DNA from: Candidatus Endomicrobiellum basalitermitum
GTDB lineage: Bacteria; Elusimicrobiota; Endomicrobiia; Endomicrobiales; Endomicrobiaceae
Length of the DNA: 64,000 nucleotides
Direction of reading: 5' to 3'
Assembly: GCA_031282525.1 (NCBI GenBank)
Contig: JAITDN010000004.1
Location: forward strand, 57,424 to 121,423
Within the stretch, counting starts at the first letter, position 1, and each line of letters begins with the position of its first letter. The position numbers and the translations under genes are program-made. This document shows, piece after piece, positions 9,317 to 18,360 of the stretch. The notes beneath the pieces are model-generated. The model saw only the letters and a list, made by a program, of their open reading frames with translations. It ran no database searches and was not told where the DNA came from.

Positions 9317-9537
9317 TTTTTAATAACTCCCTGCTGTGATATTTCAACAGATTTTTTAACATTTTCAGGCATAACAAGTTTCCCATTATAAAACCCACAT
9401 TTAGTACACACCTTATGTGGCAGTTTAGCTACATTGCAATTTGGACACTTACTCGGATTCGGCATATCAAGTTTCGAATTTGCCGATCTCCTACAATCTC
9501 TTCGGTGTGGGGTGTGTTTTCTTTTTGGATTTGGCAT
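9313..9537 (-). CDS. rpmF: Large-subunit ribosomal protein bL32
   Basis: A 74-residue L32 with the basic start MPNPKRKHTPHRRDCRR and a zinc-ribbon with CPNC (about residue 32) and CTKC (about 45). The C-terminal tail is some 15 residues longer than in many bacteria. A GGAGG ribosome site is at 9547-9551 (complement). A TATAAT-like -10 box is at 9592-9597 (complement), but no good -35 was found, so the operon promoter is only suggested. It is first in the fatty-acid operon. Confidence 0.95.
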   Translation of the reverse strand: MPNPKRKHTPHRRDCRRSANSKLDMPNPSKCPNCNVAKLPHKVCTKCGFYNGKLVMPENVKKSVEISQQGVIKK

Positions 9538-9911
9538 TTTTTACTTCCTCCAATTGTCTTTGTCTTTACTTAACAATTCTATTAACACTCTATTATAAAA
9601 TTCATCCTTTTATGTTCTTATTTTCAACAACATATCCTTTAACTTCAAAAATTAAAAAGAAACACAAATAAGCTCTAATTATCATCATTTTTTATAAAAC
9701 TTTATCCAACGATTTATTAACAAGTTAAATCCATCATTCACACATATAATAATTCAAAGACAGATTAAAGAAAAGTAAATTGATAAAAAAGTGGTAACCT
9801 ACTCTAATGTAAATACATCAAACAATAAAATTGACTTTTCCATTAAGTATGTATTTTTAACAAAAAAAATAAAATAGCAAAAAATCACAAATTAGAAAAG
9901 TAAGCTTCTGT
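9538..9911. other. Gene-free intergenic region between ackA and rpmF
   Basis: No credible gene was found here. On the minus strand it should hold the rpmF operon promoter (TATAAT at 9592-9597). Near the ackA end there is an inverted repeat AAATACAT / ATGTATTT (9811-9818 and 9849-9856) with a 30-base loop, followed on the plus strand by a T run. A plus-strand promoter-like pair TTGATA (9780) and TCTAAT (9803) with a 17-base spacer lies just before it. This could be the ackA transcript end or a short RNA; neither is proven. Confidence 0.5.
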
Positions 9912-11135
9912 CTATACTCCATCCAGACAAATCTTTGATTCTCTCGCAATCATCAACTCTTCATTTGTAGGAATTACAATAACTTTTACTTTAGAATTTG
10001 AAGATGAAATCAATCTCTCTTCACTTGATTCTAGATTGTTTTTTTCAGAATCCACTTCAATTCCCAAAGCATGCAAATTAGCACATATTTTTTCCCTAAC
10101 AAAAGGAGAATTTTCACCTATACCAGCTGTAAAAATTAATCCATCAATACCATTTAATACTCCATAATAGGCACTTATATATTTTTTTACACTATAACAA
10201 AGCATTTCAAAAGCAAGTTTTGCCCTCTTATTTCCAGATTTAATCGCTTTAATAATAATTCTCATATCAGCTGAAAGTCCCGAAATACCTAATAATCCAC
10301 TTTTTTTATTCATCAAAGTATTCAAAGCATCACTGCTATTTTTATACTGCTGTGGGTAGAAACTTAAAATATAAGGTATAATTGCAGGATCTATATCACC
10401 ACATCTCGTGCCCATAATAACTCCTTGAAGCGGAGTAAATCCCATAGAGGTATCTACAACTTTCCCTTTTTCAATTGCTGCTACACTGCTACCATTGCCA
10501 AGATGAACTGTAATTAACTTAAGTTTATTTAAAGATTCATTAAGTATCGTAGCTGCCCTTTGAGAAACATAGTTGTGTGATGTCCCATGGAAACCATATC
10601 TTCTTACATGATCTTTTTCATAATACTCATAAGGAATAGCATACATATAGGCATAATCGGGCATCGTCTGATGAAAAGCCGTATCAAAAACTAAAACTGA
10701 CGGAACTCCAGGGAGCACTTTTTCTATAGCAAGAACTCCTGCATAATTTGCAGGATTATGTAAAGGTGCTATTGCAAAGTATTCCTTTAAATCCTCTTTC
10801 ACTTTTTCAGTTACTAAAACTGACTTTGAAAATTTGACACCACCGTGTGCTACTCTATGTCCAACAACTGCAATCTCACTATTATCTACAATACTGCCAA
10901 CTTTTTCATCAAAAAGATTTTTGATTACAAGTTCAATAGCTTCCCTATGGTTTGCAATTTTCATATAATCTTTTTTCTCATCGGTATTGACACTTTGTCT
11001 CTTATAATACGCTTCAGAAAGACCAATACATTCAACTATACCCCAAGCAACTTTTTTTTCGCTTACCATCTCTAATAAAGTATATTTAACAGACGATGAT
11101 CCACAATTAACTACCAATACTTTTAATATTTTCAT
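9912..11135 (-). CDS. ackA: Acetate kinase
   Basis: A 407-residue acetate kinase that converts acetyl phosphate plus ADP to acetate and ATP, the energy-yielding step of acetate fermentation. The N-terminal [11 protein letters not shown] phosphate-binding loop starts at about residue 8. Further signatures are VGHRVAHGG near residue 105, [10 protein letters not shown] near residue 150, and [11 protein letters not shown] near residue 212. No phosphotransacetylase (pta) gene is adjacent, so it must be elsewhere or replaced. It lies downstream of a decayed isocitrate dehydrogenase gene, so its transcription may depend on the promoter of that pseudogene or on its own in the 152-base gap. Confidence 0.97.
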   Translation of the reverse strand: MKILKVLVVNCGSSSVKYTLLEMVSEKKVAWGIVECIGLSEAYYKRQSVNTDEKKDYMKIANHREAIELVIKNLFDEKVGSIVDNSEIAVVGHRVAHGGVKFSKSVLVTEKVKEDLKEYFAIAPLHNPANYAGVLAIEKVLPGVPSVLVFDTAFHQTMPDYAYMYAIPYEYYEKDHVRRYGFHGTSHNYVSQRAATILNESLNKLKLITVHLGNGSSVAAIEKGKVVDTSMGFTPLQGVIMGTRCGDIDPAIIPYILSFYPQQYKNSSDALNTLMNKKSGLLGISGLSADMRIIIKAIKSGNKRAKLAFEMLCYSVKKYISAYYGVLNGIDGLIFTAGIGENSPFVREKICANLHALGIEVDSEKNNLESSEERLISSSNSKVKVIVIPTNEELMIARESKICLDGV

Positions 11136-11287
11136 ACTATAAATTTCTTTATATATTGTAATCAGAAATCAAACAACTTCACTAAAATAATATTTTCCAT
11201 ATCACTCACAGTATAAATGCAAACCTTCACTATTCTCAAACTTATTTTTCACTATAGGCAACAACTTCCTGTACAAACTATATAATT

Positions 11288-12245
11288 CTAAAGTTTTTCA
11301 ATTATTGCTTGACCCATTTCTTTTGTTCCTGCAGCACCACCCAAATCATAAGTAACACATTTTTTTCCATTATAACATCTGACACTACTCTCTCAAGTCT
11401 TGATGCAGCATTTGTTTCGCCCAAATATTCAAGCATAAGTTTTGCAGAAAGAATTAGAGCTGTTGGATTCACTTTATTTAGTCCTTTATATTTAGGAGCA
11501 GAACCATGAACCGCTTCAAAAACTGCAATATCTTTTCCTAGATTTACTCCAGGCGCAACACCGAGTCCTCCTATAAGCCCAGCACATAAATCTAAAAGAA
11601 TGTCACCATAAAGATTTGAAAGCACCATAATATCATAAAGTTCTGGTTTCTGAACAAGTTGCATACACATAATATTCGCTTTTGTAACGGCGGTGACTTT
11701 TTTTTCTATTGTACTTTAGTGCATATTCAAAAGCATAACGCACAATTTTTTCTGTAGCAAAAGATGAAATAGGTTTTATTGATATTGCAGAATGTTCTCT
11801 CGATTTATTATTTGAAAGCCTAACTATCTCCTGAGATTCTTTTGAATCCTCTGAATATTCAACACCTACGTATAAATCTTCCGTATTTTCTCTTACAACA
11901 ACTAAATCTATATTTTCATATTTAGATTTTACACCATTATAAGTCTTACAAGGTCTAAGACAAACAAATAAATCAAGCTCTTTCCTTATTGCTGCAACAT
12001 TTACAAAACGGAATCCTACACCTATAGGAGTCATTATTGGAACTTTTAGAACCACTTTATTTTTTCTTATGAAATCCAAAGTACTCAAAGGAAGAGGTGT
12101 CCCTTCTTTTGCCGTTACATCAACACCTGCTTGCGTTACTTCCCAATCAATTTTCACTCCAGTAGCCTCGACAACTCTCATTGTAACTCCAGCAATTTCA
12201 GGCCCTGTACCATCCACCCGGAATAACAGTAATTTTATATGCCAT
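11288..12245 (-). pseudogene. Isocitrate/isopropylmalate dehydrogenase family pseudogene (NAD-dependent isocitrate dehydrogenase type)
   Basis: The pieces together span an NAD-type isocitrate dehydrogenase that has been inactivated. The gene would begin at the ATG at 12245 (MAYKITVIPG), then an extra G near 12213-12219 breaks the expected PGDGTGPEIA loop. A second shift is an extra A in an eight-A run (11698-11705, complement), just before [10 protein letters not shown]. At about 11670 KANIM is joined straight to CMQLVQKPE, so some 25-35 residues of the usual family sequence are missing. A third shift lies in a seven-A run (11360-11366), after which [11 protein letters not shown] continues in another frame to a TAG at 11288. 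Three shifts plus a deletion rule out a sequencing slip. Family assignment rests on [18 protein letters not shown] and NPTALILSA. Confidence 0.93.
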
Positions 12246-12280
12246 ATCTATCCCCAAACTATTCTAATATTTTAAGAGAG

Positions 12281-12309
12281 ATCTTATAACAATTTTAGCT
12301 TATTGTCAA
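12281..12309 (-). promoter_or_regulatory. Sigma-70-type promoter ahead of the isocitrate dehydrogenase pseudogene
   Basis: On the minus strand TTGACA (12309-12304) is followed after 17 bases by TAAGAT (12286-12281); an overlapping TATAAG gives a shorter spacer. A GGGGA ribosome site also survives just before the ATG at 12245. The regulatory signals look intact although the coding sequence is broken, which suggests recent inactivation or a promoter retained to drive ackA. Confidence 0.6.
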
Positions 12310-12402
12310 ATAAAAACTGAATTATTATCATCCTAATCAACCCATTCTTATCTTGCTATACTACAAATCATATTTTCATATCCTTACTGAGTGTATTTGT
12401 CT

Positions 12403-13035
12403 TTATATAAAAAACTTATGAAGAATTAATGAAGGTTTAGGAGTAAATAAAACTATAAAAGAGGCTACTGATAAAAACGGGCCAAAAGGAATATATCCTT
12501 TTTTTTCAATTTTCTTTAAAAGTATAAAGACTAATCCCACTATACTACCAAGAATTGTTGCAATAAATATTGCAAATAAAACTTTTTCCCATCCCATAAA
12601 TGTTCCAACAGCTGCCATAAGTTTAACATCCCCACCACCTATAGCCTCTCTTTTATAAATAAACCAACCTAATATTCCAGCCATAAATAATATACCACCG
12701 CCCGCGAGAAGACCTAAAAATGAATTTGCAAATCTAAATGAACATATTTCGCCTAAAGTTGAGTTTACAAAACTTGAAAAAATGCCAAATATAATCAAAA
12801 GAATTGGAAATATCACTGGTATTATTCTATAAAAATAATCCATCACTGAAACATAAATCAATAAAAACACAAGAAAGACAAATATAATGAATTGAAAAGA
12901 AAAAGAAAACTTATAAAAAAGAAAGGCAAAAGAAAACGCACAAAGAAGTTTAATAAAATATGTTTTATATATTACACTTCCTGCTACAAATCCTGCACAA
13001 AAAACTAAAATTAGCCTCCACATAAAAGATGTCAT
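12403..13035 (-). CDS. Type IV prepilin peptidase (A24 family), short form lacking the cytoplasmic cysteine loop
   Basis: A 210-residue polytopic membrane protein with the A24 aspartyl protease sites: Asp in SVMDYFYRIIP (about residue 66) and the GxGD motif in GGGDVKLMAAVG (about 135). It would cleave leaders of type IV pilins or pseudopilins in the inner membrane. The N-terminal FVAGSVIY resembles the start of PilD, but the usual cytoplasmic loop with paired CxxC motifs and the N-methylation region is absent; the sequence passes straight from the first segment to the one preceding the first Asp. It may be a protease-only form or an early decay product. No pilus genes are nearby. Confidence 0.8.
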   Translation of the reverse strand: MTSFMWRLILVFCAGFVAGSVIYKTYFIKLLCAFSFAFLFYKFSFSFQFIIFVFLVFLLIYVSVMDYFYRIIPVIFPILLIIFGIFSSFVNSTLGEICSFRFANSFLGLLAGGGILFMAGILGWFIYKREAIGGGDVKLMAAVGTFMGWEKVLFAIFIATILGSIVGLVFILLKKIEKKGYIPFGPFLSVASFIVLFTPKPSLILHKFFI

Positions 13036-13177
13036 TGTTATAATTCATTTTAATATTCGGGATAATTTTTAATCATACAAATTATATATACCTTTACTCC
13101 ATATATACTATCACCTCTAGTAAGACAGATAAATAAATCTCATATACATTATCAGAAATATTTATATTGTTATATAT

Positions 13178-13702
13178 TTAATATTTACTACTTTGTATAA
13201 TTTTTTTTGATAAATCACAATAACATACTTTTTTTAACTCTTTTTCTACACAATCAGGCACAAAATCAGCGATATTGCCCCCAAGCATCGCAATTTCCTT
13301 GATCATATTAGACGAAATAAATGTATAAGCCTGATCCGTCATTAAAAATATTGTTTCAATTTTCTTGTTCAATTTTCTATTCATTAATGCCATTTGAAAC
13401 TCATATTCAAAATCAGAAAGAGCCCTTAATCCTCTTATTAAAATAAAAGAGTTAATTTTCTCAAGATAATTTACCAGAAGACCTGAAAAAGATATTACTT
13501 CAACATTCTTTAAGTTTTTCGTAATTTTCTGAAATAAATCAATCCTCTTATTTAAAGAAAAAATATGGTTTTTAGATGCATTTTCCGTTATGGCAACTAT
13601 AATTTTAGAAAATAAACAAGAAGCTCTAAATACAATATCCAAATGTCCGTTTGTAGGAGGGTCAAAACTTCCAGGATAAACTGCTAAGATTCCCTTATTC
13701 AT
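13178..13702 (-). CDS. coaD: Phosphopantetheine adenylyltransferase
   Basis: A 174-residue nucleotidyltransferase for the fourth step of coenzyme A synthesis (4'-phosphopantetheine plus ATP to dephospho-CoA). The T/HxGH motif is in YPGSFDPPTNGHLDI near residue 9, and the second nucleotide site resembling ISSNMIKEIA is near residue 130. RGLRALSDFEYE near residue 88 is typical. It is about 10-15 residues longer at the C-terminus than the common 160-residue form. It lies just downstream of the tRNA-Ser gene on the same strand. Confidence 0.96.
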   Translation of the reverse strand: MNKGILAVYPGSFDPPTNGHLDIVFRASCLFSKIIVAITENASKNHIFSLNKRIDLFQKITKNLKNVEVISFSGLLVNYLEKINSFILIRGLRALSDFEYEFQMALMNRKLNKKIETIFLMTDQAYTFISSNMIKEIAMLGGNIADFVPDCVEKELKKVCYCDLSKKIIQSSKY

Positions 13703-13756
13703 TATTCTATGTTTTATATTTCATTTGTTTTATTAATTAAACAAAACCATATAAAT

Positions 13757-13844
13757 CGGAGAAGGAGGGATTTGAACCCTCGATACGGTTTCCCATATAT
13801 CAGTTTTCGAGACTGATGCCTTAAACCAACTCGGCCACTTCTCC
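13757..13844 (-). tRNA. tRNA-Ser (anticodon CGA)
   Basis: An 88-base class II tRNA on the minus strand. The acceptor stem is GGAGAAG paired with CTTCTCC, with discriminator G at 13757. The anticodon loop is CTCGAAA, giving CGA, which reads UCG. A long variable arm and the T arm GGTTCAAATCC are present. The CCA end is not encoded. A TATAAT-like box is at 13949-13954 (complement) upstream, without a convincing -35. Confidence 0.95.
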
Positions 13845-14068
13845 AAAGTCCAAAACTCAAAAACAAAACCAATCCCTACTTCACCAAGTTGGTTATTACT
13901 CACTTTACATACTCTGCTAATTTTACATCTACCTGTCAATAAGCCAAAATTATACATTCAACCACTAATTTTAAGTCATTAATAGTAAAATTTTAAATTA
14001 ACATATTTGAAATAAACTCTATTAAATGAATTTTATTATAAAAATATAATTTATAATTTTATAATCTG

Positions 14069-16096
14069 TTAATAAAACCAAGATTCTGGCATACCTTTAA
14101 ATTCATTGAAATAATCTTCTTTTTGTTTTTCTTTGTTAAAAAGCATATCTATCGTTTTGGTATTAAATTGAAAAAATGCACTCGGTTTTAGAAAACCAGA
14201 AAAATCTTTTGTCATTCTAAAAAGTATACCAAAATTATAGCAATGCAAGTTTCTGTAAATTTTAAACTCAAAACCCCTCATTTCAAAAGGTTTATTTTTA
14301 GCTACCATTGCCATAACATTGTAATCAAATCTCCATTTAGGACTAAACCACAATCCAAATCCCAATATATTACCAATCTTATTATCTTTGCAAAAAATAT
14401 TAAAATTCAAATAAAATTCATTCAATTTCCCAATTTTAGAATAAAATTGAAAATAATCAGCTTTAAACAAATTTAATAATTGAGACTGCTTTACATACAT
14501 AGTTATAAAACTTTTAGGATTCCATACTATTTCCGTAACAAAAGACAATCGCCTTAGATTGCTATATTGAAAAGAGTTTCTGACTATAGCTGTATTCCCA
14601 ATATAAATATAATCTGCTAAAGAAAATACATTACGACCATAATTATTCCAACTCAAATAGTCTACAGTATTAAAAATATTTTCTTTATTTTCCACTTTTC
14701 TTGAACAATAATTTAGATCAAAATCCATCCAATCCGTAACTCTGAATCTTAAATTTAAGCAACCCACACCAAATATAAAAACACTATAAACATCATCTCT
14801 TAACTTATTTTCCAAGTTTATAAGTATTTCTAGAGTAGGCTTTAACGTAAATCTTTCCCAAAAATTAAAACTTTTTGTCAGAGTATAATTTAAGCGCATA
14901 ACATCAGAAATTGGATCTCCACTATACAAACTACTGTACCCTTCAGAATAAGAGTTATTATATAAAATACTATCATATGCAAAACTAAATTTATGCATTA
15001 TTCCAAAAAAAATACGTTTATGATAATACGAAAAATTTATTTTAGGGCGTATTAAAAATATTTTTTTATAACTATCAGCAGACTCTTTACTAAAAGAATC
15101 TTGTAACTGAATTAGTCGTACATCATGTTGTGGAAAAGCAAATCCAACGTTTAAATTTGAATCATTTTTTTGTCTAATTAAAGCTATATGAAAACGCTTA
15201 TAATTTTTATAATTACTTAAATTGTAATGAGTAAAGTATGCAATTGCCTTAGATCTTATGGTCAAAGTATCATTTATCATTTGAAAATAACTAAATTCAG
15301 TCTCCAACTCATTTTTATCGGCATCACGATCAACATGAATAATTCCTTTTATTTTTTCAGTTTTATAGTCAAGGGATCCATCCCAGTAAGTTTTTATTCC
15401 AAAAGCCAAAGGACCGAGCACGACCTTACCAGTTAAGAATTTAGTTAATGGATATGAAAGTGCCAGTTTTAAAGATAATTTTTCTTTATAGAAAACCATC
15501 ATAATTTCTTTTTTAAGTTTAGATAAAAAACCTTTTCCACCTAAAGAAAATACAGGCATGTAAAACACTGGAATTTTATTTATATAGAGAATTGCATTAT
15601 AAATAGTCACCCTTTCATTTAATACAATTTTTCCTCTTTTTGCTTTAAAATAAACATGAGGATTATCTGAATCACAATTTGAAAGTCTTATATTATTCAT
15701 ATTATACGTATTCGTTTCACTACCATTACCTTCAAAATATTCTGCTCGTACAAACACATTATTAGAATAACATCCAAAAATTTTTCTCATACTGCCGTTT
15801 CTTTTGTCATAATTATATGTAACACTGTCTGCATAAATTACACTTTTAGATTCTTCAACTTTAGCATCACCATAAGCATTTACAATTTTTTCTTTGAGAA
15901 AGAATTCAATATAATCGGCATAAATCTTCTTACCTTTCAACCCAATAACGACGTTGCCTTTCGCTGAAAAACTATCCCCTTGCTTTCCAGTATATTCAAG
16001 ATTATCTGCGGTTAAATTAATCTCAAAAGCAAAAGCATTTAACCATAATAGCAGTAAGAATAGCAACAATGCAGTAAAAGCGATTATTTTTTTCAA
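14069..16096 (-). CDS. lptD: LPS-assembly outer membrane protein LptD
   Basis: A 675-residue protein with a hydrophobic signal peptide (residues 1 to about 23, ending AFAF). An OstA/LptA-like beta-jellyroll follows, from about residue 25 to 130 (FSAKGNVVIGLKGKKIYAD). A long region rich in aromatic, alternating residues follows and fits an outer-membrane beta barrel. The conserved LptD segment around IYNAILYINKIPVFYMPVF marks the barrel start near residue 170. LptD inserts LPS into the outer leaflet with LptE. The periplasmic cysteine pattern looks reduced compared with Proteobacterial LptD, with few Cys seen. It fits the many lipid A genes in this window. It ends about 220 bases before tRNA-Ser. 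Confidence 0.85.
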   Translation of the reverse strand: MKKIIAFTALLLFLLLLWLNAFAFEINLTADNLEYTGKQGDSFSAKGNVVIGLKGKKIYADYIEFFLKEKIVNAYGDAKVEESKSVIYADSVTYNYDKRNGSMRKIFGCYSNNVFVRAEYFEGNGSETNTYNMNNIRLSNCDSDNPHVYFKAKRGKIVLNERVTIYNAILYINKIPVFYMPVFSLGGKGFLSKLKKEIMMVFYKEKLSLKLALSYPLTKFLTGKVVLGPLAFGIKTYWDGSLDYKTEKIKGIIHVDRDADKNELETEFSYFQMINDTLTIRSKAIAYFTHYNLSNYKNYKRFHIALIRQKNDSNLNVGFAFPQHDVRLIQLQDSFSKESADSYKKIFLIRPKINFSYYHKRIFFGIMHKFSFAYDSILYNNSYSEGYSSLYSGDPISDVMRLNYTLTKSFNFWERFTLKPTLEILINLENKLRDDVYSVFIFGVGCLNLRFRVTDWMDFDLNYCSRKVENKENIFNTVDYLSWNNYGRNVFSLADYIYIGNTAIVRNSFQYSNLRRLSFVTEIVWNPKSFITMYVKQSQLLNLFKADYFQFYSKIGKLNEFYLNFNIFCKDNKIGNILGFGLWFSPKWRFDYNVMAMVAKNKPFEMRGFEFKIYRNLHCYNFGILFRMTKDFSGFLKPSAFFQFNTKTIDMLFNKEKQKEDYFNEFKGMPESWFY

Positions 16097-16224
16097 TTTA
16101 AATAATAATTTAATCTGTTTTAAAATTATTGTAGATAAGCCATATGTATTATTTTTACTTTATTTATTTTTAAACAATCCTTAAGCTTAAAAAGTTAAAA
16201 AACACTTATAATATCTATCTGAAT

Positions 16225-17478
16225 TTATTCTATACACTTTAAAAGTTCACCAGCGAGATAAAAAGAACCTATTGCAACAACCACTTCATTGTTTTCTATT
16301 GTGTCAAAAACACCTTTAACTGAATCTAGTATAAAAATTTTATTATGTTCAACATATTTTGAAAATTCTCTTTTTAAAAAATCATGATTTAAAGCCCTAT
16401 TATTATTTACTTTTAATAATATTACTCTTTTTGCAAAAAAAGCTATTTTTTTTACTATGTACTCATATTTTTTTTCCTTCATGATGACAAAAATAAAAAT
16501 TCTCTTTTTATCCGAAAAACCAAGTTGCTCAAACGTTTTGAAAAAGGCATTAATACCTTCAATATTATGTGCACCATCTATAATTAACTCAAAATTTTTA
16601 TTCTTCCAAGTAACTCTTTTTATGTCAAATCTTCCTCGCCAAACTGCATTATTCAACCCCGTCTTTATACTTGCTTCACTAAAACTATATCCTCTCATAT
16701 TTAAAAGTTCTACAGCAAAAATAGCAACCGCAGCATTAACAAGTTGATGAACACCTAAAAGTTGTATCTTAACATTTGTTAATTTAATACTAGTGCTTAT
16801 ATAATCAAATTTTTGTCCATATGCTTCATTTTTACTATTTATACTCCTAAAATCTCTTCCATATAGATATGGATTTGATTTACTCTCCACTACACTTACG
16901 GCTTTAGAAGGTAATTTACCACAAACAACAAAAGAACCTTTCTTTATTATTCCAGCTTTTTCAAAAGCTATTTCTTCGATACTAGTACCCAGTATCTCTT
17001 GATGTTCTTTTGCAATAGACGTTATTATACATATTAATGGCTTCTCCACAATATTCGTTGCATCAAAGCGACCACCAAGTCCTGTTTCAACTACCGCAAT
17101 ATCAACTTTTAAATCGGCAAAATAGATAAAAGACAACGAAGTCAAATATTCAAAATATGAAAGCTTATACTTTAATGCTTTTGTCAAATATTTTTTTGAT
17201 AAATTATCAAAAATTTTTCTTGATATCTCTACATCATCAACTTTAATTCTCTCAGTAACATTAATTAAATGCGGTGACGTATATAAAGCTGTTTTATATC
17301 CACCTGCCTTACAAATTTCAGATATAAAAGCCGCTGTTGATCCTTTTCCATTAGTTCCCGCAATATGAATTACTTTTAATTCAGTTTGAGGATTACCTAT
17401 GCTCTCAAAAAATTTTTTTATTCTCGAAAGTCCTGGTGTCATTCCTTTATATTCTTCTAAAGTTTCAAAAAACATCAT
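16225..17478 (-). CDS. folC: Bifunctional folylpolyglutamate synthase / dihydrofolate synthase
   Basis: A 417-residue Mur-ligase-family enzyme that adds glutamate to dihydropteroate or folates. The ATP P-loop is HIAGTNGKGSTAAF near residue 40. ETGLGGRFDATN lies near residue 130, and the C-terminal domain holds IDGAHNIEGINAF near residue 300. The ATG overlaps the accD stop codon by four bases, so folC is coupled to accD. The accD-folC pair is a known bacterial arrangement. Full length. Confidence 0.96.
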   Translation of the reverse strand: MMFFETLEEYKGMTPGLSRIKKFFESIGNPQTELKVIHIAGTNGKGSTAAFISEICKAGGYKTALYTSPHLINVTERIKVDDVEISRKIFDNLSKKYLTKALKYKLSYFEYLTSLSFIYFADLKVDIAVVETGLGGRFDATNIVEKPLICIITSIAKEHQEILGTSIEEIAFEKAGIIKKGSFVVCGKLPSKAVSVVESKSNPYLYGRDFRSINSKNEAYGQKFDYISTSIKLTNVKIQLLGVHQLVNAAVAIFAVELLNMRGYSFSEASIKTGLNNAVWRGRFDIKRVTWKNKNFELIIDGAHNIEGINAFFKTFEQLGFSDKKRIFIFVIMKEKKYEYIVKKIAFFAKRVILLKVNNNRALNHDFLKREFSKYVEHNKIFILDSVKGVFDTIENNEVVVAIGSFYLAGELLKCIE

Positions 17479-18284
17479 CTATCGTAAAAAAATTTCAATA
17501 TTTTAATAAGAATATCTTTCATATTTTTTCTTTCTACAACAATATCAATCATTCCATGTTTTTCTAAAAACTCAGAAAATTGAAAACCTTCAGGAAGCTG
17601 TTGCCTTATAGTTTGCTCAATAACTCTAGGCCCAGCAAAACCTATTAAAGCTTTAGGTTCTGAAATATTTATATCCCCAAGCATAGCATAACTTGCAGCA
17701 ACTCCACCAGTTGTGGGATCTGTTAAAATAGAAATAAATGCAAGCCTTCTATCAGCAAGCTTCGCAAGAGCAGCACTAGTTTTACCCATTTGCATAAGAG
17801 ATATTATACCCTCTTGCATTCTTGCTCCACCTGAGGCAGAAACAATAATTACATGATATTTTTTTTTCAAAGCCCGTTCAATAGCTCTTACTATTTTTTC
17901 ACCAACAACAGATCCCATACTGCCACCCATAAACCCAAAATCCATAACCGCAATTACAACACTATATCCACCCACTTTTGCTTCACCTGTAACAACAGCA
18001 TCATTTATTCCAGATTTTTCTATCTTATTTGAATATTCTGGAAAATCTAAAAAATTTACAGAGCTGATATGTGCATTAATCTCTTTAAAGCTTCTTTTAT
18101 CAACAATAAATTCTATTCTTTCGCGTGCACCAAGTCTTGCATAGTATCCACATCCAGGACACACCATAAAATTCTCCTCAAAATCTTTCTGCAAGAGAAT
18201 ATTATCACACTTCATACACTTAGTCCAAATACCTACAGGGAGTCCTTTCTTCTCAAATATATTTTTCTTAACTGTCACTTCCAT
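17475..18284 (-). CDS. accD: Acetyl-CoA carboxylase carboxyltransferase subunit beta
   Basis: A 269-residue beta subunit of acetyl-CoA carboxylase, which makes the malonyl-CoA used by the fab genes of this window. The N-terminal zinc finger has CMKC near residue 21 and CPGC near residue 40. The crotonase-like core includes VSASGGARMQEG near residue 155 and DPTTGGVAASYA near residue 190. The frame extends upstream to a TTG at 18302, but GGAGG at 18296-18300 (complement) lies inside the extension and fits the ATG at 18284. The biotin carboxyl carrier, biotin carboxylase and alpha subunits are not in the window. Confidence 0.96.
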   Translation of the reverse strand: MEVTVKKNIFEKKGLPVGIWTKCMKCDNILLQKDFEENFMVCPGCGYYARLGARERIEFIVDKRSFKEINAHISSVNFLDFPEYSNKIEKSGINDAVVTGEAKVGGYSVVIAVMDFGFMGGSMGSVVGEKIVRAIERALKKKYHVIIVSASGGARMQEGIISLMQMGKTSAALAKLADRRLAFISILTDPTTGGVAASYAMLGDINISEPKALIGFAGPRVIEQTIRQQLPEGFQFSEFLEKHGMIDIVVERKNMKDILIKILKFFYDR

Positions 18285-18360
18285 TCTTAGTTTTTCCTCC
18301 AAAATTTACTTCAAATTTAAAACAAGTCTTACACTATCAGTAACATTAAGATTCAATACT

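Noticed and set aside
13936..13941. TTGACA on the minus strand upstream of tRNA-Ser
   Set aside because: No -10 box at 15-19 bases, so not reported as a promoter.
13733..13957. 74-codon minus-strand open frame
   Set aside because: It overlaps the whole tRNA-Ser gene and has no ribosome site or family likeness.
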